DNA from: Bacteroidota bacterium
Lineage (GTDB): Bacteria; Bacteroidota; Bacteroidia; JABDFU01
Reading direction: 5' to 3'
Assembly: GCA_013286385.1 (NCBI GenBank)
Contig: JABDFU010000008.1
Coordinates: 12,625 to 60,621 of the forward strand
Length of the DNA stretch: 47,997 nucleotides
In this document: positions 8,598-16,410 of the stretch, piece after piece
Layout of the letters: each line of letters opens with the position of its first letter
Numbering within the stretch: position 1 is the first letter of the stretch
Position numbers and translations under genes: made by a program
The notes under the pieces: model-generated
Seen by the model: only the letters and a program-made list of their open reading frames with translations
Told to the model about the DNA's origin: nothing
Database searches by the model: none

Positions 8598-9914
8598 TTA
8601 CTGTTCAAAAAAGAAATCAATCAGCCGGTTAATTTTTTCTACTGTAAAATCATTATCACCCGAGAAAAATCCATCGATTACCTTGTTGATTTCATCTGCT
8701 TCAATAAATCCGTCCTTATTGTAATCTGCAGCCTGAAACTCTGCCGGGAGAGCTTTCGAGGTACCGCTTTCTTTTTTATTTTCAAGGGCCGTCTTTTCAA
8801 TTTTCGAAATGGTTTCCTGTGAAGGATTTGCATTAAATGCCTGACTGCGTTCAACTGCACCAGCATCCCATTCAGCTTGTTTTCTAGCAAGCATTTCATC
8901 CGTTTGAGTCACCCCATTGGCATCGACCATCGCTCCCTTTTTGGAATTGGGTTCCTTATCCAGGTAGTCAGGAATGCCGTCCCCGTCGGAATCCAGTGGG
9001 CAGCCATCCGCATCTACTTTGACACCTTTGGGTGTTCCCGGGCACTTGTCTTTGCTGTCTTTAATCCCATCTCCATCACTGTCTCCGTCTTCGATTTTCG
9101 AAAAGTCCACGCTGTTGTATTGTTTGTTATCGGGTCCCCTGTCTGCGTGTCCGAAGGACCATTTAAGAGAAACGTTTGTATACAAATAAGAATCATTTTT
9201 TCCTGTGTTCGCATTGTCAATGGCATTTGTAAAAGTTAAAAAGTAAGTGGCGCCGAGGGTAGCCGATAAGTTGTCGGTAAACTTAAAGTTGAATCCAAAA
9301 GTAAGCGGGACGATAATGGAGGATTTTGCATATTTGTTGAGACTGTCCATTTTGGTCGAGTACTTATAGGAGCGTTCCAGGGGCGTGGCTGTATTGAGGT
9401 TTGCCGCCGTATAGGGTTCATTCATAATCGCGCCTCCCGGCCAGTAATAATATTTATCTCCGTTTGAAGCATGGAGGTCTGTATAAGGGTCAAACGCAAG
9501 ATACCCTGCTCCAAAACCGATATAAGGGGTGACCATAGAATTGGGAAATAGTTTATCCGTCCGTATAATCAGACTCAGGTCACCCTGGTAAATGCTGCTT
9601 TGAAAATTTACATTGTTTGCCGGAATACTGGATCGCTCACTTTGCCCCAGTTGGCCGTACAGGCCTGTGGCGGTTAGGCTGAAGATTTTTCCAAGTTTCT
9701 GTTCCAGGGAAAGATTATACCCTGTTCTGATTCTGCTGTATGCGCTTATCTGGGAGTTCAACTGACCACCTGTGTTCTGGCCGATATTCCCATAGTAAAT
9801 TAAAACGCCTGACCCCAGACTCAGGGAAGGAAACTTGTCAAGTGTAGATTGGGAATATCCGATTTTTGTAACTAGGAATAAACAGATTCCTAACAAAAAT
9901 TTTTTACTTACCAT
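8598..9914 (-). CDS. Outer-membrane barrel protein with TSP3 repeats and EF-hand-like C-terminus
   Basis: I place the start at the ATG at 9914 (438 residues). It gives a clean signal peptide (MVSKK...GYSQ, cleavage near residue 22), whereas the longer reading frame would begin with GTG at 9959 inside the -7 promoter element. Residues about 30-255 form a predicted beta-barrel paralogous to that of the last gene in this unit. TSP3 calcium repeats follow at 277-332 (DSDGDGIKD, KCPGTPKGVKVDADGCP, DSDGDGIPD). The C-terminus (about 395-438) carries DYNKDGFIEADE, a canonical 12-residue EF-hand or dockerin-like calcium loop, then a helix rich in Ile and Phe. It lacks the SPOR-like repeats of its paralogue. 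It is the first gene behind a strong promoter and lies 15 bases from the next gene. A calcium-stabilised surface or OM-scaffold role is inferred. Confidence 0.78.
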   Translation of the reverse strand: MVSKKFLLGICLFLVTKIGYSQSTLDKFPSLSLGSGVLIYYGNIGQNTGGQLNSQISAYSRIRTGYNLSLEQKLGKIFSLTATGLYGQLGQSERSSIPANNVNFQSSIYQGDLSLIIRTDKLFPNSMVTPYIGFGAGYLAFDPYTDLHASNGDKYYYWPGGAIMNEPYTAANLNTATPLERSYKYSTKMDSLNKYAKSSIIVPLTFGFNFKFTDNLSATLGATYFLTFTNAIDNANTGKNDSYLYTNVSLKWSFGHADRGPDNKQYNSVDFSKIEDGDSDGDGIKDSKDKCPGTPKGVKVDADGCPLDSDGDGIPDYLDKEPNSKKGAMVDANGVTQTDEMLARKQAEWDAGAVERSQAFNANPSQETISKIEKTALENKKESGTSKALPAEFQAADYNKDGFIEADEINKVIDGFFSGDNDFTVEKINRLIDFFFEQ

Positions 9915-9958
9915 GGTTTTTAAATTTGTGTTCAGTTGAACGCAAAAACGTATAGTCA

Positions 9959-9988
9959 CAAAACTATTTTAAATTGAATGGAGACAAA
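9959..9988 (-). promoter_or_regulatory. Bacteroidota-type promoter for the three-gene envelope cassette
   Basis: On the minus strand TTTG (9988-9985) is followed by an 18-base spacer and TAGTTTTG (9966-9959). This matches the -33 TTTG and -7 TAnnTTTG consensus of Bacteroidota primary sigma factors. The predicted transcript would begin near 9952, giving a leader of about 38 bases before the ATG at 9914. Confidence 0.75.
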
Positions 9989-10069
9989 CCGGTACGGTTT
10001 TGAACTTACAAACAGTGTTCTGTTGATAAGGGTGATCCCCAAAAGGGGGCAGAACGGAAACCGTCCGTG

Positions 10070-10783
10070 CTAAAAATTTGGCTTGAGAAGGTATTGGGAA
10101 TAGAAATCCACAATCACTTTTACCGCCTCATCGGCGGTGTCGACGACTTTAAAAAGGTCAAGATCTTCTTCGCTGATGTTGTGTTCTTCAGCCAGCATTG
10201 TTGTTTTAATCCAGTCCAGCATTCCGCTCCAGTATTTTTTTCCGGCAAGCACAATGGGGAAATGCGCTATTTTATTTGTTTGCACGAGCGTAAGGGCCTC
10301 AAACAGTTCATCAAGCGTTCCGAATCCACCGGGCAGGGCAATGAACCCCTGGGAATAGCGGAGAAAAATTGTTTTACGGACAAAAAAATAATCAAAGTCG
10401 ATGATTTTGTCCTTGTCAATAAATGAATTTGAGGATTGTTCGAATGGAAGTACGATATTAAGTCCCACTGATTTTCCTCCTCCGGCTTTTGCCCCCCTGT
10501 TTGCCGCCTCCATTATTCCCGGACCTCCTCCGGTAATGACACCATACCCTTCCCTGGTCAGTTTAAAGGCAATTTCTTCTGCAAGTTTGTAATAGGGGTT
10601 TTCAGGTTTGGTGCGTGCTGAACCGAATACAGAAACACACGGACCTATTTTACTCATTTTTTCAAAGCCATCTACAAATTCGGCCATGATTTTGAAAATT
10701 TGCCATGAATCTGCAGCTTTCACTTCCTGCCAGGTTTTGTCTTCGAATGCTTTCCGGATTTTTGCTTCTTCGTTGGTGTTCAT
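10070..10783 (-). CDS. TIGR00730/LOG-family Rossmann-fold protein
   Basis: The 237-residue product carries both signatures of the LOG family (cytokinin riboside 5'-monophosphate phosphoribohydrolase-like, often mislabelled lysine decarboxylase): GGGPGIMEAANRGA at 85-98 and PGGFGTLDE at 151-159. These form the nucleotide-binding site and contribute catalytic Arg and Glu. Family members hydrolyse the N-glycosidic bond of nucleoside monophosphates; the bacterial substrate is often unclear. An N-terminal helical extension of about 45 residues precedes the fold, as in the longer (type II) bacterial members. It is the last gene of the long minus-strand run, 12 bases after uvrA. The fold assignment is secure; the physiological role is not. 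Confidence 0.9.
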   Translation of the reverse strand: MNTNEEAKIRKAFEDKTWQEVKAADSWQIFKIMAEFVDGFEKMSKIGPCVSVFGSARTKPENPYYKLAEEIAFKLTREGYGVITGGGPGIMEAANRGAKAGGGKSVGLNIVLPFEQSSNSFIDKDKIIDFDYFFVRKTIFLRYSQGFIALPGGFGTLDELFEALTLVQTNKIAHFPIVLAGKKYWSGMLDWIKTTMLAEEHNISEEDLDLFKVVDTADEAVKVIVDFYSQYLLKPNF

Positions 10784-10795
10784 GGTATAGGTGGT

Positions 10796-13687
10796 TTAAT
10801 TTAGGGTACTGCTTGCGCGTGAATGGAATTCTTTTTTGAGATATTGAGCGGTAAAGCTTATTTTGTTTTTTATCAGTTGTTCGGGTGTACCTTCGAACAA
10901 TAGTTGTCCGCCTCCGGCTCCTCCTTCGGGTCCCAGATCGATAATGTGGTCCGACACTTTAATAATATCCATATTGTGCTCAATGACAACAACGGTGTTC
11001 CCGTGATCCACCAACTTACTGAGAACCTCCAGCAGTATCCGGATGTCTTCGAAATGAAGTCCGGTAGAAGGTTCGTCAAGGATGTAGAAGGTATTTCCGG
11101 TGTCTTTCTTGGACAATTCGGTGGCGAGCTTAACGCGTTGGGCTTCCCCTCCTGACAGGGTCGTGCTTTGCTGCCCCAGTTTTATATATCCCAGCCCTAC
11201 ATCGTTCAGCGTTCTTATTTTCTGAATAATGGAAGGTATGGTTGAAAAAAAATCGACAGCCTGTTCTATGGTCATGTTGAGCACATCGTTGATCGACTTT
11301 CCCTTGTAGCGAATTTCAAGCGTTTCCCGGTTGTAGCGCTTCCCGTTACAGGATTCACAGTTTACGTAAACATCAGGAAGAAAATTCATTTCAATTGTAC
11401 GCAGACCGCCTCCCTGGCAATTCTCACATCGCCCGCCTTTTACGTTGAATGAAAACCGGCCCGGCTTGTAGCCACGGATTTTTGCCTCAGGCGTTTCCGC
11501 AAACAAATTCCGGATATCAGAAAAAACGTTGGTATAGGTTGCCGGATTCGATCTGGGCGTCCTGCCAATCGGACTCTGGTCGATGTCAATGACCTTGTCA
11601 AGGTGTTCAATTCCCTTGATCGTCCTGTAGGGAAGTGTCATCCGGGATGACCTGTAGAAATGATTGGTTAAAATCGGATAGAGTGTTTCGTTGATCAGAG
11701 AAGATTTGCCGCTGCCTGAAACCCCGGTAACGCAGATGAGTTTACCTAACGGAAAAGCAACACTGACTGATTTTAAATTATGGCCGGTTGCGGACTGAAG
11801 AAAAAGTGTTTTTCCGTTTCCCTTTCTTCTTGCAGGAGGAATCGCAATTGTTTTTCGTTCGGTTATGTAATCACAGGTAAGTGTGGAAAAGCCCGACAGC
11901 TGATCCGGAATGCCTTGCGCAACGATGTATCCTCCGTGAATTCCGGCTTTAGGCCCCATGTCAATGACATGATCGGCAGCTAAAATCATCTCCTTGTCGT
12001 GTTCCACAACAAGGACTGAATTTCCAAGATCTCGGAGATTTTTTAATGCCTGAATCAGACGATTGTTGTCTCTTTGGTGAAGTCCGATGCTGGGTTCGTC
12101 AAGAATATAAAGTACTCCTACAAGCTGGGATCCAATCTGCGTTGCCAGACGTATCCGTTGGGCTTCTCCGCCAGAAAGGCTTCTGGCGCTGCGGCCCAAA
12201 GAAAGATAATCAAGTCCTACGTCCAATAAAAAAGAGAGTCGGGTCCTGATTTCTTTTGTAATTTCCCGGGCGATCATCCTGTTTTTTTCGGTCATCGAAT
12301 TTTCAGCGGTACTAAACCAATCCTGAAGCACAGCAATGCTCATTTCGGACAGCTCCGCAATATTTTTCCCGGAAATTTTGAAATAAAGCGCCTCTTTTTT
12401 GAGGCGCGTTCCTTTGCATTTTGTACAGGTTACCGGATTCATAAATCCCTGAATCCATTTTTCCATTGAGGGGGAAAGCTGCTCATCATCCTGTTGGCGC
12501 GCCAGAAAATTTGAAATGCCTTCAAAACTCAGCGAATAGCTGCTGGCGTTACTGTCGGTGTGGGTCTTCACCTTAAATACTTCTTCTGATCCGAATAAAA
12601 TCGTATTCAGCGCTTCTTCCGAAAGTTGTTCAACAGGCTGGTCAAGGGTGAATTTGTATTTTTCAGCTATGGCTTCCAACTGGCTGAAAATCCAGTTGTT
12701 TTTGACACTTCCTATCGGAAGAATGGCACCTTTATTTATGCTCAGCTTTTTGTTTGGTATAATTTTATTGATGTCGATCTGAGAGATCTGTCCGAGCCCG
12801 TTGCAATGCGGGCAGGCTCCGTAAGGAGAGTTAAAGGAAAATAAATTGGGCTGGGGTTCATCATAGGAAATTCCTGAAACAGGGCACATTAAAAACCGGC
12901 TGAAATAATGAGGAAGGTTATCCTCTTTCCCGTTGTTTTTGGAGTCAAACGGAAGAACAGAAATGATTCCCTTTCCATGTTTCATGGCCAGCTGCACTGA
13001 TTCCGCAATGCGGTGTCTGTTTGCCGGTTTGACATCGATGCGGTCGATGACAATTTCGATGTCGTGAATTTTGTACCTGTCCAATTGCATGCGTTCGGTC
13101 ATTTCTTTTACTTCACCGTCGATGCGTACTCTTATAAAGCCCTGTCTTCTGGTTTGCTCCAGTAATTCCCGGTAATGCCCTTTCCGTCCTTTTACTACCG
13201 GGGACAAAATCAGAATTTTATGATCCTTGTATTTTTCAGAAATCAAATCAATAATACGGTCATCCGAGTACCGCACCATTTTTTCTCCTGTTACGTAGGA
13301 GAAAGCTTCCGAGGTTCTGGCATAAAGCAAACGAAGAAAATCGTAAATTTCAGTTATTGTACCAACCGTTGATCGGGGATTTTTATTGACGGTTTTCTGT
13401 TCAATTGAAACGACCGGACTCAGGCCTGTTATTTTGTCTACATCGGGTCGTTCAAGCGTGCCTAAAAACTGCCTGGCATAAGACGCAAAGGTTTCGATAT
13501 ACCTTCGCTGACCTTCCGCATAAATGGTATCAAAGGCAAGCGATGATTTACCACTCCCGCTTAATCCCGTTATTACAACAAGCTTATTCCTCGGAATAAG
13601 AACATCAATGTTCTTCAGGTTATGCATCCGGGCACCCCTGACTTCAATGGTATCCTGTTGTTGTGTATCCGGGTTTTGACTTTTCAT
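10796..13687 (-). CDS. uvrA: UvrA, excinuclease ABC subunit A
   Basis: The 963-residue product is a full-length UvrA, the DNA damage sensor of nucleotide excision repair that loads UvrB. The N-terminal Walker A ([10 protein letters not shown], 41-50) and the [13 protein letters not shown] and [11 protein letters not shown] signatures belong to the first ABC module. A second set ([31 protein letters not shown]) belongs to the second. Zinc-binding Cys clusters are visible as [24 protein letters not shown] and [10 protein letters not shown]. Length and domain order are normal. Its ATG overlaps the TGA of the lytic transglycosylase by four bases (ATGA), so it is probably translationally coupled and co-transcribed with cell-envelope genes. 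No SOS operator could be judged because it has no promoter of its own nearby. Confidence 0.98.
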   Translation of the reverse strand: MKSQNPDTQQQDTIEVRGARMHNLKNIDVLIPRNKLVVITGLSGSGKSSLAFDTIYAEGQRRYIETFASYARQFLGTLERPDVDKITGLSPVVSIEQKTVNKNPRSTVGTITEIYDFLRLLYARTSEAFSYVTGEKMVRYSDDRIIDLISEKYKDHKILILSPVVKGRKGHYRELLEQTRRQGFIRVRIDGEVKEMTERMQLDRYKIHDIEIVIDRIDVKPANRHRIAESVQLAMKHGKGIISVLPFDSKNNGKEDNLPHYFSRFLMCPVSGISYDEPQPNLFSFNSPYGACPHCNGLGQISQIDINKIIPNKKLSINKGAILPIGSVKNNWIFSQLEAIAEKYKFTLDQPVEQLSEEALNTILFGSEEVFKVKTHTDSNASSYSLSFEGISNFLARQQDDEQLSPSMEKWIQGFMNPVTCTKCKGTRLKKEALYFKISGKNIAELSEMSIAVLQDWFSTAENSMTEKNRMIAREITKEIRTRLSFLLDVGLDYLSLGRSARSLSGGEAQRIRLATQIGSQLVGVLYILDEPSIGLHQRDNNRLIQALKNLRDLGNSVLVVEHDKEMILAADHVIDMGPKAGIHGGYIVAQGIPDQLSGFSTLTCDYITERKTIAIPPARRKGNGKTLFLQSATGHNLKSVSVAFPLGKLICVTGVSGSGKSSLINETLYPILTNHFYRSSRMTLPYRTIKGIEHLDKVIDIDQSPIGRTPRSNPATYTNVFSDIRNLFAETPEAKIRGYKPGRFSFNVKGGRCENCQGGGLRTIEMNFLPDVYVNCESCNGKRYNRETLEIRYKGKSINDVLNMTIEQAVDFFSTIPSIIQKIRTLNDVGLGYIKLGQQSTTLSGGEAQRVKLATELSKKDTGNTFYILDEPSTGLHFEDIRILLEVLSKLVDHGNTVVVIEHNMDIIKVSDHIIDLGPEGGAGGGQLLFEGTPEQLIKNKISFTAQYLKKEFHSRASSTLN

Positions 13688-14748
13688 TGTGGGGATTGAG
13701 ACGAGGTTAAGGAATCAGCTGAGTGTCCGCATTTTGAAAAAAGCAGAAGACTGTCCGTTTGGGCCGAATTTTCTTCATTTGAATATTCATCCCATCTGAA
13801 ATCCGTCAATCCCTTCCGGGGAAGTGATATGGAATAGGTTTCTGCCTGCTCGTTGTTCAGCGAGGAACCGCGAAGCCAGGGGTTAAGAAGTTTCAAAACC
13901 TTATAACTGATTCCGTTATCCAGCGCAAATTCGGCAAGATTTTTTATTGGTGCATTAACAGTTAATTGCCTTGTTTGAAGAGGCGGGTACAAATCGTTTT
14001 TGCGAAGGATAAATCCGTATGTGGCAGGGTGAGATAAAATTTCTTTAACGGCGAGGATGCGAAAGATATACCTCGAGGTTTCCTCATTGAGAAACAAGTC
14101 ATAATAACCCGATACTCGTTGAAAATCCAGCTGACTTTGGATGCCATTGATTCCCATGTTGTAGCTGGCGGCGACAAGTGTCCAGTTTTTGAGTTTGGCG
14201 TATGCTTCCTTAAAATACAGGCATGCCGCCTGAGTTGATTTTTCCATACTGTACCGTTCATCTACCTCCTGGTCAATCCGGAGTCCATACGTTTTGGCGG
14301 TTTCTCCTATCAGCTGCCAATATCCTGTCGCTTTTGCCGGCGAAACCAGGTTGGTTAACCCGCTTTCTACAACGGCGATGTATTTGAAATCTTCCGGAAT
14401 TCCGTTTTGCTTCAACAGGGGTTCGATTACAGGAAACCAGCGGTTGGCGCGTTTAAAAAGCAGGAGTGTCTGCGACTGCCAATAGGTATTCACCAGAAGT
14501 TCCCTGTCCAGGCTTTCCATGATACTGAAATCATTTAATGGCACAGGTTCTCCTGCAAAATCAAGTTTCTCCGGCAAGTGGAGTCCGAATGTTTTCATGT
14601 GATTGACAAAATAATCCGAATACTTTGCCTCCTCATCTGAACCCGGAGCCGAAAAATTAAACAGTTGCAGGAGCAAGAGTAGCACCAGATAACCGCCCAG
14701 TGCCAGCAGAATTTTTTTTGTTTTAGCCAGAAATTTATCAGCCCTCAT
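13684..14748 (-). CDS. Membrane-anchored lytic transglycosylase (MltD-like, SLT fold)
   Basis: Starting at the second Met (14748) gives 354 residues and a normal N-terminal anchor (hydrophobic stretch about residues 12-32). The longer frame from 14793 would overlap the preceding gene by 56 bases, against 11 here. The lysozyme-like SLT core has the catalytic Glu in VVESGL (E128), then SPAKATGYWQ (136-145) and AASYNMG (193-199), all characteristic. Near residues 265-315 a LysM-like segment (LAEFALDNGISYKVLKLLNPWL) should bind peptidoglycan, as in MltD. The enzyme would cleave glycan strands to 1,6-anhydro products at the periplasmic face. It sits between a WecA-like transferase and uvrA, overlapping both, so it belongs to the same transcription unit. 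Confidence 0.88.
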   Translation of the reverse strand: MRADKFLAKTKKILLALGGYLVLLLLLQLFNFSAPGSDEEAKYSDYFVNHMKTFGLHLPEKLDFAGEPVPLNDFSIMESLDRELLVNTYWQSQTLLLFKRANRWFPVIEPLLKQNGIPEDFKYIAVVESGLTNLVSPAKATGYWQLIGETAKTYGLRIDQEVDERYSMEKSTQAACLYFKEAYAKLKNWTLVAASYNMGINGIQSQLDFQRVSGYYDLFLNEETSRYIFRILAVKEILSHPATYGFILRKNDLYPPLQTRQLTVNAPIKNLAEFALDNGISYKVLKLLNPWLRGSSLNNEQAETYSISLPRKGLTDFRWDEYSNEENSAQTDSLLLFSKCGHSADSLTSSQSPQ

Positions 14749-15820
14749 CCAGATTGGGCTTTGTGGACCTTGATATGTAAAAAAGGATTCCAAAAATGAG
14801 AAGGAAATAAAGTCCGAATATCATCATGTGCAGGTAACCCCAGTCTTTGATAAAAAAAGTAATAAACACGGTACAAAGCATGGAGATGAAAGACAAACCG
14901 GCAAATACAAGGGCTACTTGTCTGTCCGATAATCCCAGGTACGACAGGTGATGGGTGGTGTGGTCTTTGCCTCCGACAAAGGGAGACTGGCCTTTCGAAA
15001 TTCTGTTGATGACCACTGTCGTGGTATCACAAATAGGTATGATGAAGGTGAGTATGCTGACAAACAATTGCTTGGACTGAACAAGATTTCCTGTTGAATC
15101 AGATGAATTCCAGAAATACAGAATCCCAATTGCTGCCAGAAAAACTCCAAGGAACTGGCTGCCGGTATCTCCCATAAACAACCGGGAGGGATGCCAGTTG
15201 TAATAAAGGAATCCGGTCAGTGCACCCATAACTCCGAGCAAGAGAAGAACATGAATATTGGTTAAGATGTCGTGCTCAATAAAAATAACCAACAGGGCTG
15301 CCAGAATTATTGTCATCGATACGCTGGTGGTTATGGCATCCATATTGTCCAGCATATTCAGGGAATTCATCATTCCAACGATCCAGAAAATCGTAAAGAT
15401 GTAATTGGCCCAACTCCAGGGAAAAATATGAATAAAAACTCCTGAAATGATCAGAATAACAGCGCAGAAAACCTGTACAAAAAATTTCAAAAATGGTTTG
15501 GTGTTGTACGCGTCGTCTGCAAGACCCATTAAAAAAGCTATCGTACAGGACGTCACGATGCCCAAAAACTGATTGTTTTCAAGGATCGATGCGCTTCCGA
15601 ATATGAAGGAATAACTGGTAATACTCAAAAGAAACACCAGGTAAAAAGATATTCCTCCTAAGGAGGGTTTCGAATGCTCACTCCATCGAATCACGGTGTC
15701 ATTCGAATTCCGGATTCCAAGTGTTTTTGAAAATTTTAAAAGCAATCCGTTGAGCAAGACAGAAAATAAAACTGCAATTAAAAAAAACGAAAAGTAAGTC
15801 AGTAAACGGATACCAAACAT
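14738..15820 (-). CDS. WecA/MraY-family undecaprenyl-phosphate sugar-1-phosphate transferase
   Basis: This 360-residue polytopic membrane protein has about ten hydrophobic segments and the family's cytoplasmic motifs: LADD (100-103), NMLDNMD (155-161), FMGDTGSQFLG (215-225) and a His-rich loop, KDHTTHH (285-291). The family transfers a sugar-1-phosphate, usually GlcNAc-1-P, from UDP-sugar to undecaprenyl phosphate, the first step of O-antigen, exopolysaccharide or teichoic-acid synthesis. Location between rfbC/wzc/wza and a lytic transglycosylase supports an initiating role in polysaccharide assembly rather than MraY. The sugar specificity cannot be read from sequence. Confidence 0.92.
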   Translation of the reverse strand: MFGIRLLTYFSFFLIAVLFSVLLNGLLLKFSKTLGIRNSNDTVIRWSEHSKPSLGGISFYLVFLLSITSYSFIFGSASILENNQFLGIVTSCTIAFLMGLADDAYNTKPFLKFFVQVFCAVILIISGVFIHIFPWSWANYIFTIFWIVGMMNSLNMLDNMDAITTSVSMTIILAALLVIFIEHDILTNIHVLLLLGVMGALTGFLYYNWHPSRLFMGDTGSQFLGVFLAAIGILYFWNSSDSTGNLVQSKQLFVSILTFIIPICDTTTVVINRISKGQSPFVGGKDHTTHHLSYLGLSDRQVALVFAGLSFISMLCTVFITFFIKDWGYLHMMIFGLYFLLIFGILFYISRSTKPNLDEG

Positions 15821-15867
15821 GAGAAAAATTAAGTGAAAAAGCTTACGAAGGTAGTAAAATCAAAGGC

Positions 15868-16410
15868 TTAAAACAAACTTGTAAAGGTTTTAAAATGAGC
15901 ACCTTGATTATCCTTTTCTGAAATTATCGGATGTCCGTTTCCCCAATCAATTTTCAGGTCCTGATCGTTCCAAATCAGGCAGCGTTCGCTCGCTTTGTTG
16001 AACGTATTCGAGCATTTGTAAAGTAATACCGTATCTTCCTCTTTAGAAATAAAACCATGTGCAAATCCTTCCGGAATCCATAACATGGTCTTGTTTTTTT
16101 CGGACAATTCAATTTTGAAATGACCTCCATAGGTGGATGACTTTTTCCGGATGTCAACCACAACATCCATAACGGAGCCCTTAATCACCCTGACCAATTT
16201 GACCTGAGCATGAGGAGGATCCTGAAAATGAAGTCCCCGAAGAATATTTTTTCCCGAAAGACTTTGGTTATCCTGGAGGAAGTTGACCGGGGGCAGTTGC
16301 CGGTCAAACTGAACCCGGTTATAGGACTCGAAAAAATAGCCTCGCTGATCCTGCAATACATTGGGTTGAATGACCCATAATCCATCGAATGGGGTGCTGG
16401 TAAATTCCAT
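15868..16410 (-). CDS. rfbC: dTDP-4-dehydrorhamnose 3,5-epimerase
   Basis: The 180-residue product is a standard-length RmlC cupin. It shows the catalytic His in LRGLHFQ (H61), the active-site Lys (K71 in VKLVRVIKG), PEGFAHGF (113-120) and the conserved Tyr in LLYKCSN (Y131). It converts dTDP-4-keto-6-deoxyglucose to dTDP-4-keto-L-rhamnose. The usual partners rfbA, rfbB and rfbD are not in this window, so they must be elsewhere, or the enzyme serves a different dTDP-sugar branch. The ATG directly abuts the stop codon of the upstream wzc-like gene (zero spacer), indicating co-transcription. Confidence 0.95.
   Translation of the reverse strand: MEFTSTPFDGLWVIQPNVLQDQRGYFFESYNRVQFDRQLPPVNFLQDNQSLSGKNILRGLHFQDPPHAQVKLVRVIKGSVMDVVVDIRKKSSTYGGHFKIELSEKNKTMLWIPEGFAHGFISKEEDTVLLYKCSNTFNKASERCLIWNDQDLKIDWGNGHPIISEKDNQGAHFKTFTSLF

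Noticed and set aside
10030..10060. Short hairpins (CCCCAAAAGGGG and ACGGAAACCGT) in the gap after the LOG gene.
   Set aside because: Stems of four bases without a T run on either strand; not a convincing terminator.
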